The notes: a model not told the origin generated them from the letters alone. A DNA stretch of 64,000 nucleotides from G963674955 sp963674955 (GCA_963674955.2 CAXXKR010000004.1:62001-126000); one strand, 5' to 3'; shown: positions 9,250 through 18,213, counted from the first letter of the stretch. Program-made: numbers and translations.

Positions 9250-9803
9250 TGAGCACCCAGCACAAGCTCCAGACACCGCTGAACGACGGGGACATCCTCA
9301 AGCTGAAGGCCGGGGACGTGGTCCTTTTGACCGGGGTGATCTACTCGGCCCGCGACGCGGCGCACAAGAAGATAATGGAAGCCCTGGACAAGGGCGAGGA
9401 CTCGCCGTTTCCTTTGCAGGGCGCTGTCATATATTACGTAGGTCCTGCTCCGGCCCCTCCCGGAAGGCCCATAGGCTCCGCCGGGCCGACCACCAGCTAC
9501 CGCATGGACACATACGCCCCCAGGCTGCATTCTCTTGGCCTCAAGGCCACCATCGGCAAGGGCAAACGCAGCCAAGAGGTCAAGGACGCCCTGGAGGAAC
9601 ACAAGGCCGTATACTTCGGCGCAACCGGCGGGGCAGGCGCTCTCCTTTCCCAGCGCATCGAGAAATCCAAGGTCATCGCCTACGACGAACTGGGCCCGGA
9701 AGCTGTGCGGGCAATGAAAGTCTTGGACTTTCCGCTGCTTGTGGTAAACGACGCTTTTGGCGGCGAACTTTACGCCAAACCAAGGCTTGACAGCGGCGAC
9801 TAA
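9249..9803 (+). CDS. Class I fumarate hydratase, beta (C-terminal) subunit
   Basis: This is the partner of the alpha subunit. The ATG at 9249 overlaps the alpha stop (ATGA) and gives 184 residues, the normal size for a split beta subunit. Motifs include LKAGDVVLLTGVIYSARDAAHKK, YYVGPAPAPPGRPIGSAGPTTS and the KGKRSQEV plus FGATGGAGALLSQRI blocks conserved in FumB and L(+)-tartrate dehydratase beta subunits. A tartrate dehydratase is the main alternative, since the families are close, but the frdCAB context favours fumarase. It ends the operon, or the 56-codon gene 90 bases further may be part of it. Confidence 0.92.
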   Translation: MSTQHKLQTPLNDGDILKLKAGDVVLLTGVIYSARDAAHKKIMEALDKGEDSPFPLQGAVIYYVGPAPAPPGRPIGSAGPTTSYRMDTYAPRLHSLGLKATIGKGKRSQEVKDALEEHKAVYFGATGGAGALLSQRIEKSKVIAYDELGPEAVRAMKVLDFPLLVVNDAFGGELYAKPRLDSGD

Positions 9804-9892
9804 TTTATTCAGGGTTTCTCCGAGCTGAGGGATTTCAGCCTGAAAATGGGCCTGGAACACGATCCCATAAACGTTCCGGGTGGGGGGAAAAC

Positions 9893-10063
9893 ATGGAAAG
9901 ACAAGTATTAATCAAATTGGAAGCAACGGATCGAGAGAAAGACGAAAGCCGCCTGTATGTTCCCTATCCGGGGGCTGACGAAAAATACAATGACGGCTCG
10001 GATTGGAGAATCTACAATCCGGACAAGTACCGCGACCCGGAGTGGTCGCCGGATAAAGAGTGA
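9893..10063 (+). CDS. Small uncharacterised protein, 56 residues
   Basis: An ATG at 9893 sits six bases after a run of six G (a strong ribosome site) and opens a 56-codon frame ending in TGA at 10063. The protein is highly charged and rich in Tyr, Asp, Pro and Trp, with the segments LYVPYPGADEKYNDGSDWRI and YNPDKYRDPEWSP; no membrane segment or cysteine is seen. A strong intrinsic terminator begins 14 bases after the stop, which supports a real transcription unit end. I do not recognise the family. It could be the last gene of the frd-fumarase operon. Confidence 0.62.
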   Translation: MERQVLIKLEATDREKDESRLYVPYPGADEKYNDGSDWRIYNPDKYRDPEWSPDKE

Positions 10064-10076
10064 TTATTGACTAGAC

Positions 10077-10102
10077 AAGGGGCCTTAGGGCCCCTTTTTT
10101 TT
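10077..10102 (+). terminator. Intrinsic terminator after the small protein
   Basis: An 8-bp stem AAGGGGCC/GGCCCCTT with a TTAG loop is followed by a run of T to 10102. It ends the frd-fumarase-small protein transcription unit. Confidence 0.9.
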
Positions 10103-10165
10103 GTCCTGCCTTTCAGTTGCCCGCAATCGTTGACGAAAAAAACATGCCTTTTGGGTAGAAAATTC

Positions 10166-10193
10166 TTGACAATCAAACAGTAATAGTTATTAT
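10166..10193 (+). promoter_or_regulatory. Sigma-70 type promoter
   Basis: TTGACA at 10166-10171, a 16-base spacer, and TATTAT at 10188-10193 give a near-consensus promoter 35 bases ahead of the gene at 10229. The surrounding sequence is AT-rich compared with neighbours. Confidence 0.75.
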
Positions 10194-10228
10194 TAAGTCA
10201 AGACAAAACGAAAACCAAGGGGTGCGTA

Positions 10229-10573
10229 ATGAGTAACATAAGTGAATTCAGAACATTGGACATTGACTGGAACATGACTCCGGAAGATGCCGTGACCCTG
10301 TACCTTGAATGGGGAAACAACTCATGGCACGCAGACTTTCCGCCGGTCCGGTCCAGGGACGACTACAGCAACTATTTCGTTGTATACGCCTGGGACGAAA
10401 ATCCGAGGGCCATTCTTATCAGGCGCAACTCGGAAGAGGCCAAGGAACTTGTCAGCCTTGATCTGCCCAGGGACATGGCCGAGAGATTTCTGGACTCGAT
10501 CAGCAACATGAAGGGCGTATATCCTCCCAACGAAGAGGTTAAGGCCTGGCTCGAAAGAATGATGAACAACTGA
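10229..10573 (+). CDS. Conserved small protein (DVU0772-like, tentative)
   Basis: This 114-residue soluble protein starts at an ATG preceded by AAGGGGTG. It is acidic and rich in aromatic residues (NMTPEDAVTLYLEWGNNSW, FVVYAWDENPRAILI), and its C-terminal half looks helical. The pattern resembles a small protein family I know mainly from Desulfovibrio (DVU0772 type), but I cannot verify this, and no function is known to me. It has its own strong promoter and a strong terminator, so it is monocistronic and probably well expressed. Confidence 0.75.
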   Translation: MSNISEFRTLDIDWNMTPEDAVTLYLEWGNNSWHADFPPVRSRDDYSNYFVVYAWDENPRAILIRRNSEEAKELVSLDLPRDMAERFLDSISNMKGVYPPNEEVKAWLERMMNN

Positions 10574-10608
10574 TTTCCTCAATAACCTTAACTCCTCACC
10601 TTGCTTTG

Positions 10609-10634
10609 GGGGCCGGATTGTCCGGCCCCTTTTT
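10609..10634 (+). terminator. Intrinsic terminator
   Basis: A 9-bp stem GGGGCCGGA/TCCGGCCCC with a three-base loop and five T follows the small gene ending at 10573. Confidence 0.9.
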
Positions 10635-10696
10635 GTTTGCCTGCGTTGGCAATGACGGGTATCAGTTTCCGAGAACAGTTGAAATCGGAGGTTAAA

Positions 10697-11878
10697 ATGT
10701 CTGTTTCATTTGCCAGGCGGATGGGGACCGTGCACAGGTCCTTCATCCGCGAAATCTTGAAGGTCACTGCCGATCCTTCCATAATCTCGTTCGCGGGCGG
10801 GCTGCCCAATCCAGAATTGTTTCCGGTCAAGGCCATGGAAGAGGCTGCGGTACGGGTCTTCAGGGAGCAGGGCGCTTCGTCTCTGCAGTATTCCACCACA
10901 GAGGGCGACCCCAATCTGCGCGGCTTCATCGCCCAGCGCTACAAGGACAAGAAAGGGTTAGTCATCGACCCTGATGACATAATCATCACCACCGGCTCCC
11001 AGCAGTGCCTGGACATGATCGCCAAGGTCTTCATCGACCAGGGCGACAAGGTTCTTATCGAGCGTCCCGGATATCTCGGAGCCATCCAGGCCTTTTCCAT
11101 ATTCGAGCCCGAGTTCGTGACCGTTGCCCTGCGCGACGACGGCCCGGACATGGACGAGCTTGAGCAGGTCCTTTCCGGCGGGGGAATCAAGTTGTTCTAC
11201 GCGGTTCCCAATTTCCAGAATCCTTCCGGCTTGTCCTACGGCGGCGAGAAGCGGAAGCAGGTCGTTGACCTGCTGGCCGACAAGGGCGTGATGTTCATTG
11301 AGGACGATCCCTACGGCGAACTTAGGTTCATGGGCCTGGATCAGCCGACCCTTTACGGGCTGTCCGGAGGCCGGACCCTGCTTCTGGGATCATTTTCAAA
11401 GATCGCGGCACCGGGATTCCGCATTGGCTGGATCGTGGCCAAGGGTGAGATGCGCGACAAGCTGGTCATAGCCAAGCAGGCCTCGGACCTGCACACCAGC
11501 ACCCTTGCACAGCGCATCATGGCCGATTACGTCCAGAACAACGACATCGACGAGCATATCGAGAAGATCAGGGAGCGTTACGGCAGGCAGCGGGATGTCA
11601 TGGTCAGGATGATCAGGGAACATTTTCCGGCCGGTGTCCGCTGTTCCGAGCCGGAGGGTGGCATGTTTCTCTGGGTGACCCTTCCCGAGGGCTTTTCGTC
11701 GATGGACCTGTTCGACATGGCCATCAAGGAGAAGGTCGCCTTTGTCCCGGGCCGTCCCTTCTATGTGGACGGCAGCGGGGAGAACACCCTCAGGCTCAAT
11801 TTCTCCAATTCCAGCGAGGAACGGATCGAGGATGGGATCAAGCGCCTTGGGCGCTGTTTGCAGGGCTTTTTGAAGTAA
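10697..11878 (+). CDS. PLP-dependent aminotransferase, class I/II (LysN/MocR-like)
   Basis: The ATG at 10697 is preceded by GGAGG and gives 393 residues; the frame is open further upstream through a terminator, which argues against an earlier start. The fold-type I signature is complete: FAGGLPNPELFP at the N terminus, the cofactor-contact block TTGSQQCLDMIAKVF, VPNFQNPSG, the Asp in IEDDPYGELRF and the Schiff-base Lys in LLLGSFSKIAAPGFRIGW. This arrangement is typical of 2-aminoadipate or aromatic/branched-chain aminotransferases. Substrate preference cannot be read from sequence. There is no DNA-binding domain, so it is not a MocR regulator. Confidence 0.88.
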   Translation: MSVSFARRMGTVHRSFIREILKVTADPSIISFAGGLPNPELFPVKAMEEAAVRVFREQGASSLQYSTTEGDPNLRGFIAQRYKDKKGLVIDPDDIIITTGSQQCLDMIAKVFIDQGDKVLIERPGYLGAIQAFSIFEPEFVTVALRDDGPDMDELEQVLSGGGIKLFYAVPNFQNPSGLSYGGEKRKQVVDLLADKGVMFIEDDPYGELRFMGLDQPTLYGLSGGRTLLLGSFSKIAAPGFRIGWIVAKGEMRDKLVIAKQASDLHTSTLAQRIMADYVQNNDIDEHIEKIRERYGRQRDVMVRMIREHFPAGVRCSEPEGGMFLWVTLPEGFSSMDLFDMAIKEKVAFVPGRPFYVDGSGENTLRLNFSNSSEERIEDGIKRLGRCLQGFLK

Positions 11879-11972
11879 ATCCTGCAGGAAATACTTTCGT
11901 TGCGATTTTACCTGTGACTTGGTACGGTTGAATGGTGAGTTGAACAGCCATACAGTGATAAGGGGCGGAAAA

Positions 11973-12371
11973 TTGAAATTCCTGCTGGTAGACGACGACG
12001 AAAGCATCATCCTGTTTCTGGACAGGCTGCTTGCGCCCTTTGCCCAGTGCGATTCGGCCACAAGCGGCGGCGAGGCCCTTGACCTGTTCAGGAAACAGCT
12101 GGACGTCGGGGGCAGGCCCTACGACGTGGTTTTCATGGATATCCTGATGCCGGAGAAGGACGGCCACCAGACTGTGGAGGAGATGCGCCGGATCGAGGCG
12201 GACAGGAAGGTGCGGGCTGCGGACGAGTTCAAGCTGGTCATGATCACCTGTGTTGACGACGTGAAGGACGTGAGCAAGGCCTTTTTCAAGGGCTACGCCT
12301 CCAGCTACATCGTCAAGCCCTTCGACCGGGACAAGGTTCTGGGAGAACTCAGGGACAACGGCATCATCTAG
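11973..12371 (+). CDS. Single-domain response regulator (CheY-like)
   Basis: I prefer the TTG start at 11973, preceded by AGGGGCGG, because it yields a protein beginning MKFLLVDDDE of 132 residues, the size of a lone receiver domain. The frame is open upstream to another TTG at 11919. The acidic pocket (DDDE), the phosphoacceptor Asp in VVFMDILMPEKDG, a Thr in VMITCVD and the Lys in IVKPF are all present. There is no output domain, so it must act through protein contacts. It follows the aminotransferase gene after 94 bases and ends at a bidirectional terminator. Confidence 0.85.
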   Translation: MKFLLVDDDESIILFLDRLLAPFAQCDSATSGGEALDLFRKQLDVGGRPYDVVFMDILMPEKDGHQTVEEMRRIEADRKVRAADEFKLVMITCVDDVKDVSKAFFKGYASSYIVKPFDRDKVLGELRDNGII

Positions 12372-12402
12372 CCCCGCCAGACAAGCCCAAAAAGCAATAA
12401 AA

Positions 12403-12441
12403 AAGGCCGCCTCGGATCATTCCGGGGCGGCCTTAGTTTTT
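12403..12441. terminator. Bidirectional terminator between convergent genes
   Basis: A 14-bp stem (12403-12416 with 12421-12434, one G-U pair, TCAT loop) is flanked by A on the left and T on the right. It serves both the response regulator gene and the converging peptide-transporter operon. Confidence 0.88.
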
Positions 12442-12454
12442 AATCAATCGAGTT

Positions 12455-13486
12455 CTAAATCCTTCCCTCTTCCAGGCCGTGGCAGGCGTAGGTGGTCAGG
12501 TCGTGCCTGATGAGCCTTGGAATCTCGTTTCTACACCGATCGTTGGCGTGCTTGCACCTGTTGTGAAAAACGCAGCCTGAGGGCAAACGGATGGGCGTGG
12601 GCACGTCTCCGGTCAGCTTCACGTATTTCTTGGGGTCGCCGCCCAGTTTGGGTATGGCCGAGAGCAGGGCGCGGGTATAGGGGTGCTTGGGCGCGGTGAA
12701 CAGTTCTTCGGCCGTGGCCAGTTCGCAGAGGCAGCCCAGGTACATGACCGCGACCCTGGTGGAGATGTGCCGGACAACCGACAGGTCGTGGCTGATGAAT
12801 AGGTATGTCAGCCCGCGCTGATCCTGGGCGTCCATGAGCAGGTTCAGTATCTGGGCCTGGATGGACACGTCCAGGGCGGCGATGGGCTCGTCGGCCACCA
12901 CCAGTTCCGCGCCCACGATGAGCGCCCTGGCGATGCTGATGCGCTGGCGCTGGCCTCCTGAAAATTCATGCGGATAGAAGGAGGACCAGCCGGGGTCCAT
13001 GCCCACCTGCTCCATTGTCTCGGCCACGCGGTCCGTAGCGTCCTGGCGGGAAATGCCGGGGTTGTGGAACACGACCGGCTCGGTGAGAATCTGGCGCACG
13101 GTCATGCGCGGGTTCAATGAGGCGTAAGGATCCTGAAAGACCATCTGCATCCTGGCCCGATAGGGACGCATCTGCTTGGGGCTGAGGCGGTCGATCCGCT
13201 GCCCGCCGTAGTATACTTCGCCGGAAGTGGGCGGGTAGAGGCCCAGAATGGTCCGGGCCAGGGTGGATTTGCCGCAGCCCGACTCGCCCACAACGCTCAA
13301 GGTCTCGCCTCTGGCCACTTCAAGGGAAACTGAATTGAGCGCCTTGACCGTGGTTCGCTCCCTGGCGATGCGTCCGTTCCTCAGGGTCAGCTGATCAAGC
13401 AGGGAACCTGAGATGTCGAAATGCTTGACCAGGTTTTCAACCCGCAACAGTGGTTGGTTTTGATTGTCTTTCTGCGCTGTATTCAT
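12455..13486 (-). CDS. Peptide ABC transporter ATP-binding protein (OppF/DppF type)
   Basis: This 343-residue ATPase powers uptake of oligopeptides or related solutes. Walker A is GESGCGKST, the signature is FSGGQRQRISIARAL, Walker B is LVVADEPIAALD, and the switch His is in ISHDLSVV. The C-terminal extension with CVFHNRCKHANDRC is the Cys motif of OppD/OppF proteins, thought to hold an iron-sulfur cluster. It starts one base after the stop of the partner ATPase gene and closes the operon before the terminator. The ribosome site is weak, so translation may be coupled. Confidence 0.93.
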   Translation of the reverse strand: MNTAQKDNQNQPLLRVENLVKHFDISGSLLDQLTLRNGRIARERTTVKALNSVSLEVARGETLSVVGESGCGKSTLARTILGLYPPTSGEVYYGGQRIDRLSPKQMRPYRARMQMVFQDPYASLNPRMTVRQILTEPVVFHNPGISRQDATDRVAETMEQVGMDPGWSSFYPHEFSGGQRQRISIARALIVGAELVVADEPIAALDVSIQAQILNLLMDAQDQRGLTYLFISHDLSVVRHISTRVAVMYLGCLCELATAEELFTAPKHPYTRALLSAIPKLGGDPKKYVKLTGDVPTPIRLPSGCVFHNRCKHANDRCRNEIPRLIRHDLTTYACHGLEEGRI

Positions 13487-13487
13487 T

Positions 13488-14453
13488 TTATTTGACTGCG
13501 TGGCAGGCGATGAACCTGCCGGATGATTTCTGTTCGAGTTTCGGGACCTCGCGCGGACAGATGTCCATGCACAATTCGCAGCGGGGATGGAATGGACAGC
13601 CAGCGGGCATGCTCTTGAGCGAGGGCATGACGCCCGGAATCTGGTTCAGCCTGAGCCCCTTGCCTTCGCTTTGGGGCAGGGCCTTGATCAACCCCTGGGT
13701 ATAGGGATGTCCGGGAGTCCTGATGATGTCCTCTGTGGCCCCTTTCTCAACGAGCCGACCGGCGTAGAGGACCGCGATTCTCTGGGTCACTTCCGAGACC
13801 ACGGCCAAGTCGTGGGTGATGAGTATCAGCCCCATGCCCTCCGATTCGCAGAGTTCAAGGAGCAGGTCCATGATTTCGGCCTGGATGGTCACGTCCAGCG
13901 CCGTGGTCGGTTCGTCCGCGATGATCAGTCCGGGACTGGTCAGAAGCGAGATGGCGATGACTATCCTTTGGCGCATGCCGCCGGAAAACTCGTGCGGGTA
14001 TTGCTTGAGCCTGCGTCTGGGGGAGGAGATGTAGACCTTTTTCAATTTTTCCAGGGCCAGTTCCTCGGCTTCCGCCCTGGACATCCTCTTGTGGGCCAGG
14101 ATGGTCTCCACCATCTGGGTGCCGATGGTCAGCACCGGGTTCAGGGTCATCATGGGGTCCTGAAAGATCATGGCGATGCGGTTGCCCCTGATCTTGCGCA
14201 TCTGTTCGTATGAGAACTTGGTCAGGTCGTGGCCGTCGAACATGATGCTGCCCGTGGAGATGAATCCGGGCTTGGAGATGAGATTGATGATGGAGAAGCC
14301 CAGCACGGATTTTCCGGCTCCGGATTCGCCCACGAGGCCTAGGCGTTCGCCCCTGTCCAGGCCGAAGTTTACATGGCGCACGGCGCGCACGTTTCCAGTT
14401 CTGAGAGCGAAGTCGACGCTCAGGTCGGTTATTTCTAGGAGGCGTTCAGTCAT
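13488..14453 (-). CDS. Peptide ABC transporter ATP-binding protein (OppD/DppD type)
   Basis: This 321-residue partner ATPase has Walker A GESGAGKS, a FSGGMRQRIVIAISL signature, Walker B LIIADEPTTALD, a switch His in ITHDLAVVSE, and the oligopeptide C-terminal block CPFHPRCELCMDIC. OppD/DppD proteins pair with an OppF/DppF, here the next gene. It is separated from the permease gene dppC-like by 12 bases. The operon order (binding protein, permease B, permease C, ATPase D, ATPase F) is the classical one. Confidence 0.93.
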   Translation of the reverse strand: MTERLLEITDLSVDFALRTGNVRAVRHVNFGLDRGERLGLVGESGAGKSVLGFSIINLISKPGFISTGSIMFDGHDLTKFSYEQMRKIRGNRIAMIFQDPMMTLNPVLTIGTQMVETILAHKRMSRAEAEELALEKLKKVYISSPRRRLKQYPHEFSGGMRQRIVIAISLLTSPGLIIADEPTTALDVTIQAEIMDLLLELCESEGMGLILITHDLAVVSEVTQRIAVLYAGRLVEKGATEDIIRTPGHPYTQGLIKALPQSEGKGLRLNQIPGVMPSLKSMPAGCPFHPRCELCMDICPREVPKLEQKSSGRFIACHAVK

Positions 14454-14465
14454 ATTGTCGTTCCG

Positions 14466-15386
14466 TTAGCCTTTGTACAGCCGCGGGTTGAGGAAATCCC
14501 TCATCCAGTCGCCCAAGAGGTTGATGACCAGGATGAGCAGGACCAGAAGGATTCCGGGAAACAGGGTTATCCACCAGGAGCCGGAAAAGATGTACTCGAA
14601 ACCGGCGTTTATGAGCGATCCCAGGGATGGCCTGGTTATGGGCATGCCCAGTCCGATGAAGGAAAGCGCCGCCTCGCTCATTATGGCGTTGGCCACCTGG
14701 ACTGTGGAAATGACCAGGACCGGAGAAAGGGAGTTGGGCAGGATGTGCCGCCACATGATCCTCCAGCCCGGAAATCCGATGACCCTCGCGGCTTCCACGT
14801 ATTCCTTCTTGCGCTCGGCCAGGACCGAGGCGCGCACGGTCCTCGCGTACTGCGGCCACTCGGCCAGCCCGATGATGATGATGAGCAGTGGGATGGCCAG
14901 CTTCTCCCAGCTGCCCATGCCGAACGCCGTCTGGAAGATTGCGCCGATGAAGATGGCCACCATGTAGGTTGAAAATGACAGTTGCACGTCCGCCAACCGC
15001 ATCAGGAATGATTCAATCTTTCCTCCGGCGTAGCCCGCGATTAGGCCGACGATTATTCCGATGAAGGATTGCAGCAGCACCGCGCCGATGCCGATGATCA
15101 GGGAGACGCGCATGCCGTAGAGCATTGTTGAAAGCAAATCCCGGCCCTGGGCGTCGGTGCCCAGCAGGAATTTGGAGATGCCGCCTTCATACCAGACAGG
15201 GGGCATCTCCGAGTCCATGATTTCGATGGATGCGGTGTCGTAGGGGTCATGCGGGGCGATGATCGGAGCCGCGAAAGCGGAGACCACCAAAATGAGCAAA
15301 ATGGTGAAACTGACCACTGCGGCTCGGTCCCTGAGAAAGCTGTACAGGAAAAGAGATTCTTTGAAGCGTTGCCACCTGGTTCTCAT
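14466..15386 (-). CDS. Peptide ABC transporter permease (OppC/DppC type)
   Basis: This 306-residue integral membrane protein has the DppC layout: an N-terminal helix, a periplasmic loop with GTDAQGRDLLS(T)MLYGMR, then a five-helix permease core with the EAA loop EAARVIGFPGWRIMWRHILPNSL that contacts the ATPases. Its start overlaps the end of the DppB-type gene, showing translational coupling. The substrate is most likely peptides, but nickel or other small-solute systems share this architecture. Confidence 0.92.
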   Translation of the reverse strand: MRTRWQRFKESLFLYSFLRDRAAVVSFTILLILVVSAFAAPIIAPHDPYDTASIEIMDSEMPPVWYEGGISKFLLGTDAQGRDLLSTMLYGMRVSLIIGIGAVLLQSFIGIIVGLIAGYAGGKIESFLMRLADVQLSFSTYMVAIFIGAIFQTAFGMGSWEKLAIPLLIIIIGLAEWPQYARTVRASVLAERKKEYVEAARVIGFPGWRIMWRHILPNSLSPVLVISTVQVANAIMSEAALSFIGLGMPITRPSLGSLINAGFEYIFSGSWWITLFPGILLVLLILVINLLGDWMRDFLNPRLYKG

Positions 15387-16357
15387 TTTCGACCCGCCAC
15401 CCTTACAGTTGGGTTGACGAAGCCGTACACTATGTCAACCATTGTATTGACCAGGACAAAGAGAAGCCCCACCACCACGAGATAGGCGACCATGAGCGAT
15501 GAATCGCCGCGTTCGACCGCCTCGATAAACATGAAGCCCATGCCCTGCCACTGGAAGACCGTTTCCGTGAGGATGGTGAAGGCGACCATGATTCCAAGCT
15601 GGACGCCGCCCACTGTTATGACAGGCAGAAGAGTGTTCTTGAAGGCATGCACCACCCAGACCCGGCGAGGGGAAAGCCCTTTGGCCCAGGCGTATTTCAC
15701 GTATTCCTTTTCCAGGACTTCCATCATTTCCGACCTGATCAGGCGGATGAACAGGGGCAGCATGATGGAGGACAGGGCCACCGAGGGCATTATCAGGTGC
15801 TTGAGCCCGTCCAGGGTGAAGAAGCCGCTCTCCCAGCCGTGAATGTTTACGGTTTCGCCCCGGCCATAGGAAGGAAGCCAGTGCAGCTCGACGGAAAAAA
15901 TGTAGATGAGCAGTATGGCCGTCAGGAATACCGGTATGGAGACCCCGACTATGGAACCGCCCATGACGAACCTTGAAAACCAGTGCCTTGGTTTTATGGA
16001 GGCGAAGATGCCCAGCGGTATGGACAGGATGGTTATGATTATGGAGCTGCACAGGACAAGTTCCAGTGTGGCGGGGGCCTTTTTCAGAATGACCTCCAGG
16101 GCCGGCTTCTTGAAAAAAAAGGATCGGCCCAGATCTCCGTGCAATGCGTTGGTCAGGAAACGGACATATTGCTGGGGAATGGGGTCGTTCAGGCCCAACT
16201 TGTCTCGCAGGGCTTCGCGCTCGGCCACGGATACCGAAATACCTACGATATCCCTGACCGGGTCGCCAAAGGTGTGCTTGATGGCGAAACCTATGGCGCT
16301 GATGACCAGCATGACGACCATGGCCTGGAGTATTCTTTTTACTATGAACGCGAACAT
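15383..16357 (-). CDS. Peptide ABC transporter permease (OppB/DppB type)
   Basis: A 324-residue permease with the N-terminal MFAFIVKRILQAMVVMLVIS helix of DppB proteins, a large periplasmic region with LGLNDPIPQQYVRFL, and a core containing the EAA loop EYVKYAWAKGLSPRRVWVVHAFKNTLLPV. It forms a heterodimer with the DppC-like protein encoded next, whose start it overlaps. A perfect 13-14 bp stem-loop separates it from the binding-protein gene, likely lowering its expression relative to that gene. Confidence 0.92.
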   Translation of the reverse strand: MFAFIVKRILQAMVVMLVISAIGFAIKHTFGDPVRDIVGISVSVAEREALRDKLGLNDPIPQQYVRFLTNALHGDLGRSFFFKKPALEVILKKAPATLELVLCSSIIITILSIPLGIFASIKPRHWFSRFVMGGSIVGVSIPVFLTAILLIYIFSVELHWLPSYGRGETVNIHGWESGFFTLDGLKHLIMPSVALSSIMLPLFIRLIRSEMMEVLEKEYVKYAWAKGLSPRRVWVVHAFKNTLLPVITVGGVQLGIMVAFTILTETVFQWQGMGFMFIEAVERGDSSLMVAYLVVVGLLFVLVNTMVDIVYGFVNPTVRVAGRK

Positions 16358-16370
16358 GTTGTCTCAGACA

Positions 16371-16401
16371 TTGGGGACTCCCGCCAAACGGGAGTCCCCA
16401 A
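16371..16401 (-). promoter_or_regulatory. Stem-loop between binding protein and permease genes
   Basis: A perfect 13-bp stem (16371-16383 with 16389-16401, extendable by one pair) with a five-base loop lies between the transporter's first and second genes and lacks a U-tract. Such hairpins commonly protect the upstream mRNA end or give partial termination, so that binding protein outnumbers permease. Confidence 0.75.
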
Positions 16402-16431
16402 TTGAGTTTGATTGTTTTGAGTCCAATCCGG

Positions 16432-18069
16432 CTACTTGATTACAAGGTCGCCGAAGAAGGGGAAGTTCTGAACGTTGACGATTTCGTCGGTGTTCATGTT
16501 GTCCTTGCTGGCCCAGGACAGGTTCTGCCAGTGCAGGGGCACGTATGCGGCCTCGTCGTATGCGATCTGCTCGACTTCCTGCAGCATGGCGTTGCGCTTG
16601 GCAATGTCGGTTTCTGTCTGGCTGGCCAGAATGAGTTCGTCGACCCTGGCGTTGCAGTAGTTGCCGCTGTTGTACTGGCCGAAGCCCTTTTCGGCATTGG
16701 GGCAGCGGAGCAGGTATTCGGTGTAGTTGGCGGAGTCCTCGGTGTCGGGGTGCCAACCGATCATCTGGATGTCGGCCACCTGGGCGTCGAATTCATCCCA
16801 GTACTGAGCCTTGGGCATGGTCTTGAGGTTGACCTTGATATTGATCTTGGAAAGCATGGAAACAACGGCTTCCGCGATCTTCTCGTCGTTCACGTAACGG
16901 TTGTTGGGGGCGATCATGGTGCACTCGAAACCATCGGGATAGTTGGACTCGGCCAGAAGCTGCTTGGCCTTTTCCAGGTCGTAGCGGGGAGTCAGGTTTT
17001 CCTTGTAGCCGGCAAAGCCCTTGGGACCCTGCTGCCCGGCGGCGGTGGCGAAGTTCTTCATGATCTTTTCAACGATGCCTGGATTGTCGATGGCGTAGAT
17101 AATGGCTTGGCGAACCTTTAGATCGGCGAATTCTGCCCGGCGCTTCTGGTTCAGCTGGAAGGTTATGATGCGCGAACCGGACATGACGGAGAGGTGCAGT
17201 CCTGCCGTGTCCTTGACCCTTTCCAAATCCTGGGGCGGCACGGGCATGACGAAGTCCACGTCGCCGGAAAGAAGGGCGGCGATGCGCGTGGCGTCATTCT
17301 TGATGGGAGTCAGGACGATCTGCTCGACATTGCCGGTATTGGAATCCCAGTAGTCGGCAAAACGGTCCATGACCATCTTCACGCCCTGTTCGCGGGAAAC
17401 GACCTTGAAGGGACCGGTTCCGGATTCGTTTTCATTGGCAAAGGAGGGACCGGTCTTCACGATCTCGTCCTTGCCTTCGTAAAACTTGCTGTCCATGGGG
17501 AAAATATAGGTGGCCATGGCGAGAACCAGCCCGTAAGGCTCGTTGGTCATGATGTCCACGGTGCTGTCGTCAACGACAACCGCGCCCTTGAAAGGTTCGA
17601 ACAGGCCCTTGAATTCCTGGCTGATCTTCAGCCTTTCCAGGGTGTATTTGACATCGGCGGCGGTCAATGTGTTTCCGCTATGGAACTTGACGCCCTTGCG
17701 CAGGTGGAAGCGCATGGTGAGGTCGTCGATGCGTTCCCATTTTTCAGCCAGACGGGGCTCGAACTGCATGTCCTGGGTCCAGCGGATCAGGGGGTCGAAA
17801 ACCATGTGGGAGTATTGGAGCATGCCGCCGGAAAGCTGCACGTGGGGGTCAAGGGAGACCGGGTCGGCGTCCATGGCCAGCTTCAGGACCACCTTGCCGG
17901 GTTCGGCCTCTTCAGCCACAGCCGCTTCCTGTGCCACTTCTTCCTTGGCAACTTCTTCCTGGGCTTCCTTTTTGGTTTCTTCAGCCGGTCCGCCGCAGCC
18001 GGAAACCAGCAGGGCGCAGAAAACCAGGCTGCTTAGGAGCATCAACAAGCTACTTGCATACCGTTTCAT
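16432..18069 (-). CDS. Peptide ABC transporter substrate-binding lipoprotein (OppA/DppA type)
   Basis: The 545-residue protein starts at an ATG preceded by GGAGG. Residues 1-25 form a lipoprotein signal ending LVSGC, followed by a Glu/Ala-rich linker to about residue 57. The mature part has the SBP_bac_5 signature: VSLDPHVQLSGGMLQYSHMVFDPLIRW, then LAEKWERIDDLTMRFHLRKGVKFHSG and LTAADVKYTLER. It would capture peptides, or another solute of this family, at the outer face of the inner membrane. It is the first gene of the five-gene transporter operon, whose upstream region (18070-18213) holds a TTGAC-N5-GTCAA inverted repeat at 18091-18105. Confidence 0.93.
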   Translation of the reverse strand: MKRYASSLLMLLSSLVFCALLVSGCGGPAEETKKEAQEEVAKEEVAQEAAVAEEAEPGKVVLKLAMDADPVSLDPHVQLSGGMLQYSHMVFDPLIRWTQDMQFEPRLAEKWERIDDLTMRFHLRKGVKFHSGNTLTAADVKYTLERLKISQEFKGLFEPFKGAVVVDDSTVDIMTNEPYGLVLAMATYIFPMDSKFYEGKDEIVKTGPSFANENESGTGPFKVVSREQGVKMVMDRFADYWDSNTGNVEQIVLTPIKNDATRIAALLSGDVDFVMPVPPQDLERVKDTAGLHLSVMSGSRIITFQLNQKRRAEFADLKVRQAIIYAIDNPGIVEKIMKNFATAAGQQGPKGFAGYKENLTPRYDLEKAKQLLAESNYPDGFECTMIAPNNRYVNDEKIAEAVVSMLSKINIKVNLKTMPKAQYWDEFDAQVADIQMIGWHPDTEDSANYTEYLLRCPNAEKGFGQYNSGNYCNARVDELILASQTETDIAKRNAMLQEVEQIAYDEAAYVPLHWQNLSWASKDNMNTDEIVNVQNFPFFGDLVIK

Positions 18070-18213
18070 TCAGAACCTCCATAATTATTGTTGACATACC
18101 GTCAAAAAAGGCAAACTCAATCAGCCAGTCCCGTTTTGAGCCAGACGCCAATTCTGTTCGCCTCCCTTGTTCAAGCAACAGATTTGTAATACACTTGATG
18201 CAAGGTTTTAACA

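Noticed and set aside
16402..17121. Long plus-strand open frames inside the peptide-transporter operon
   Set aside because: They mirror well-supported ABC-transporter genes on the other strand and carry no family motifs.
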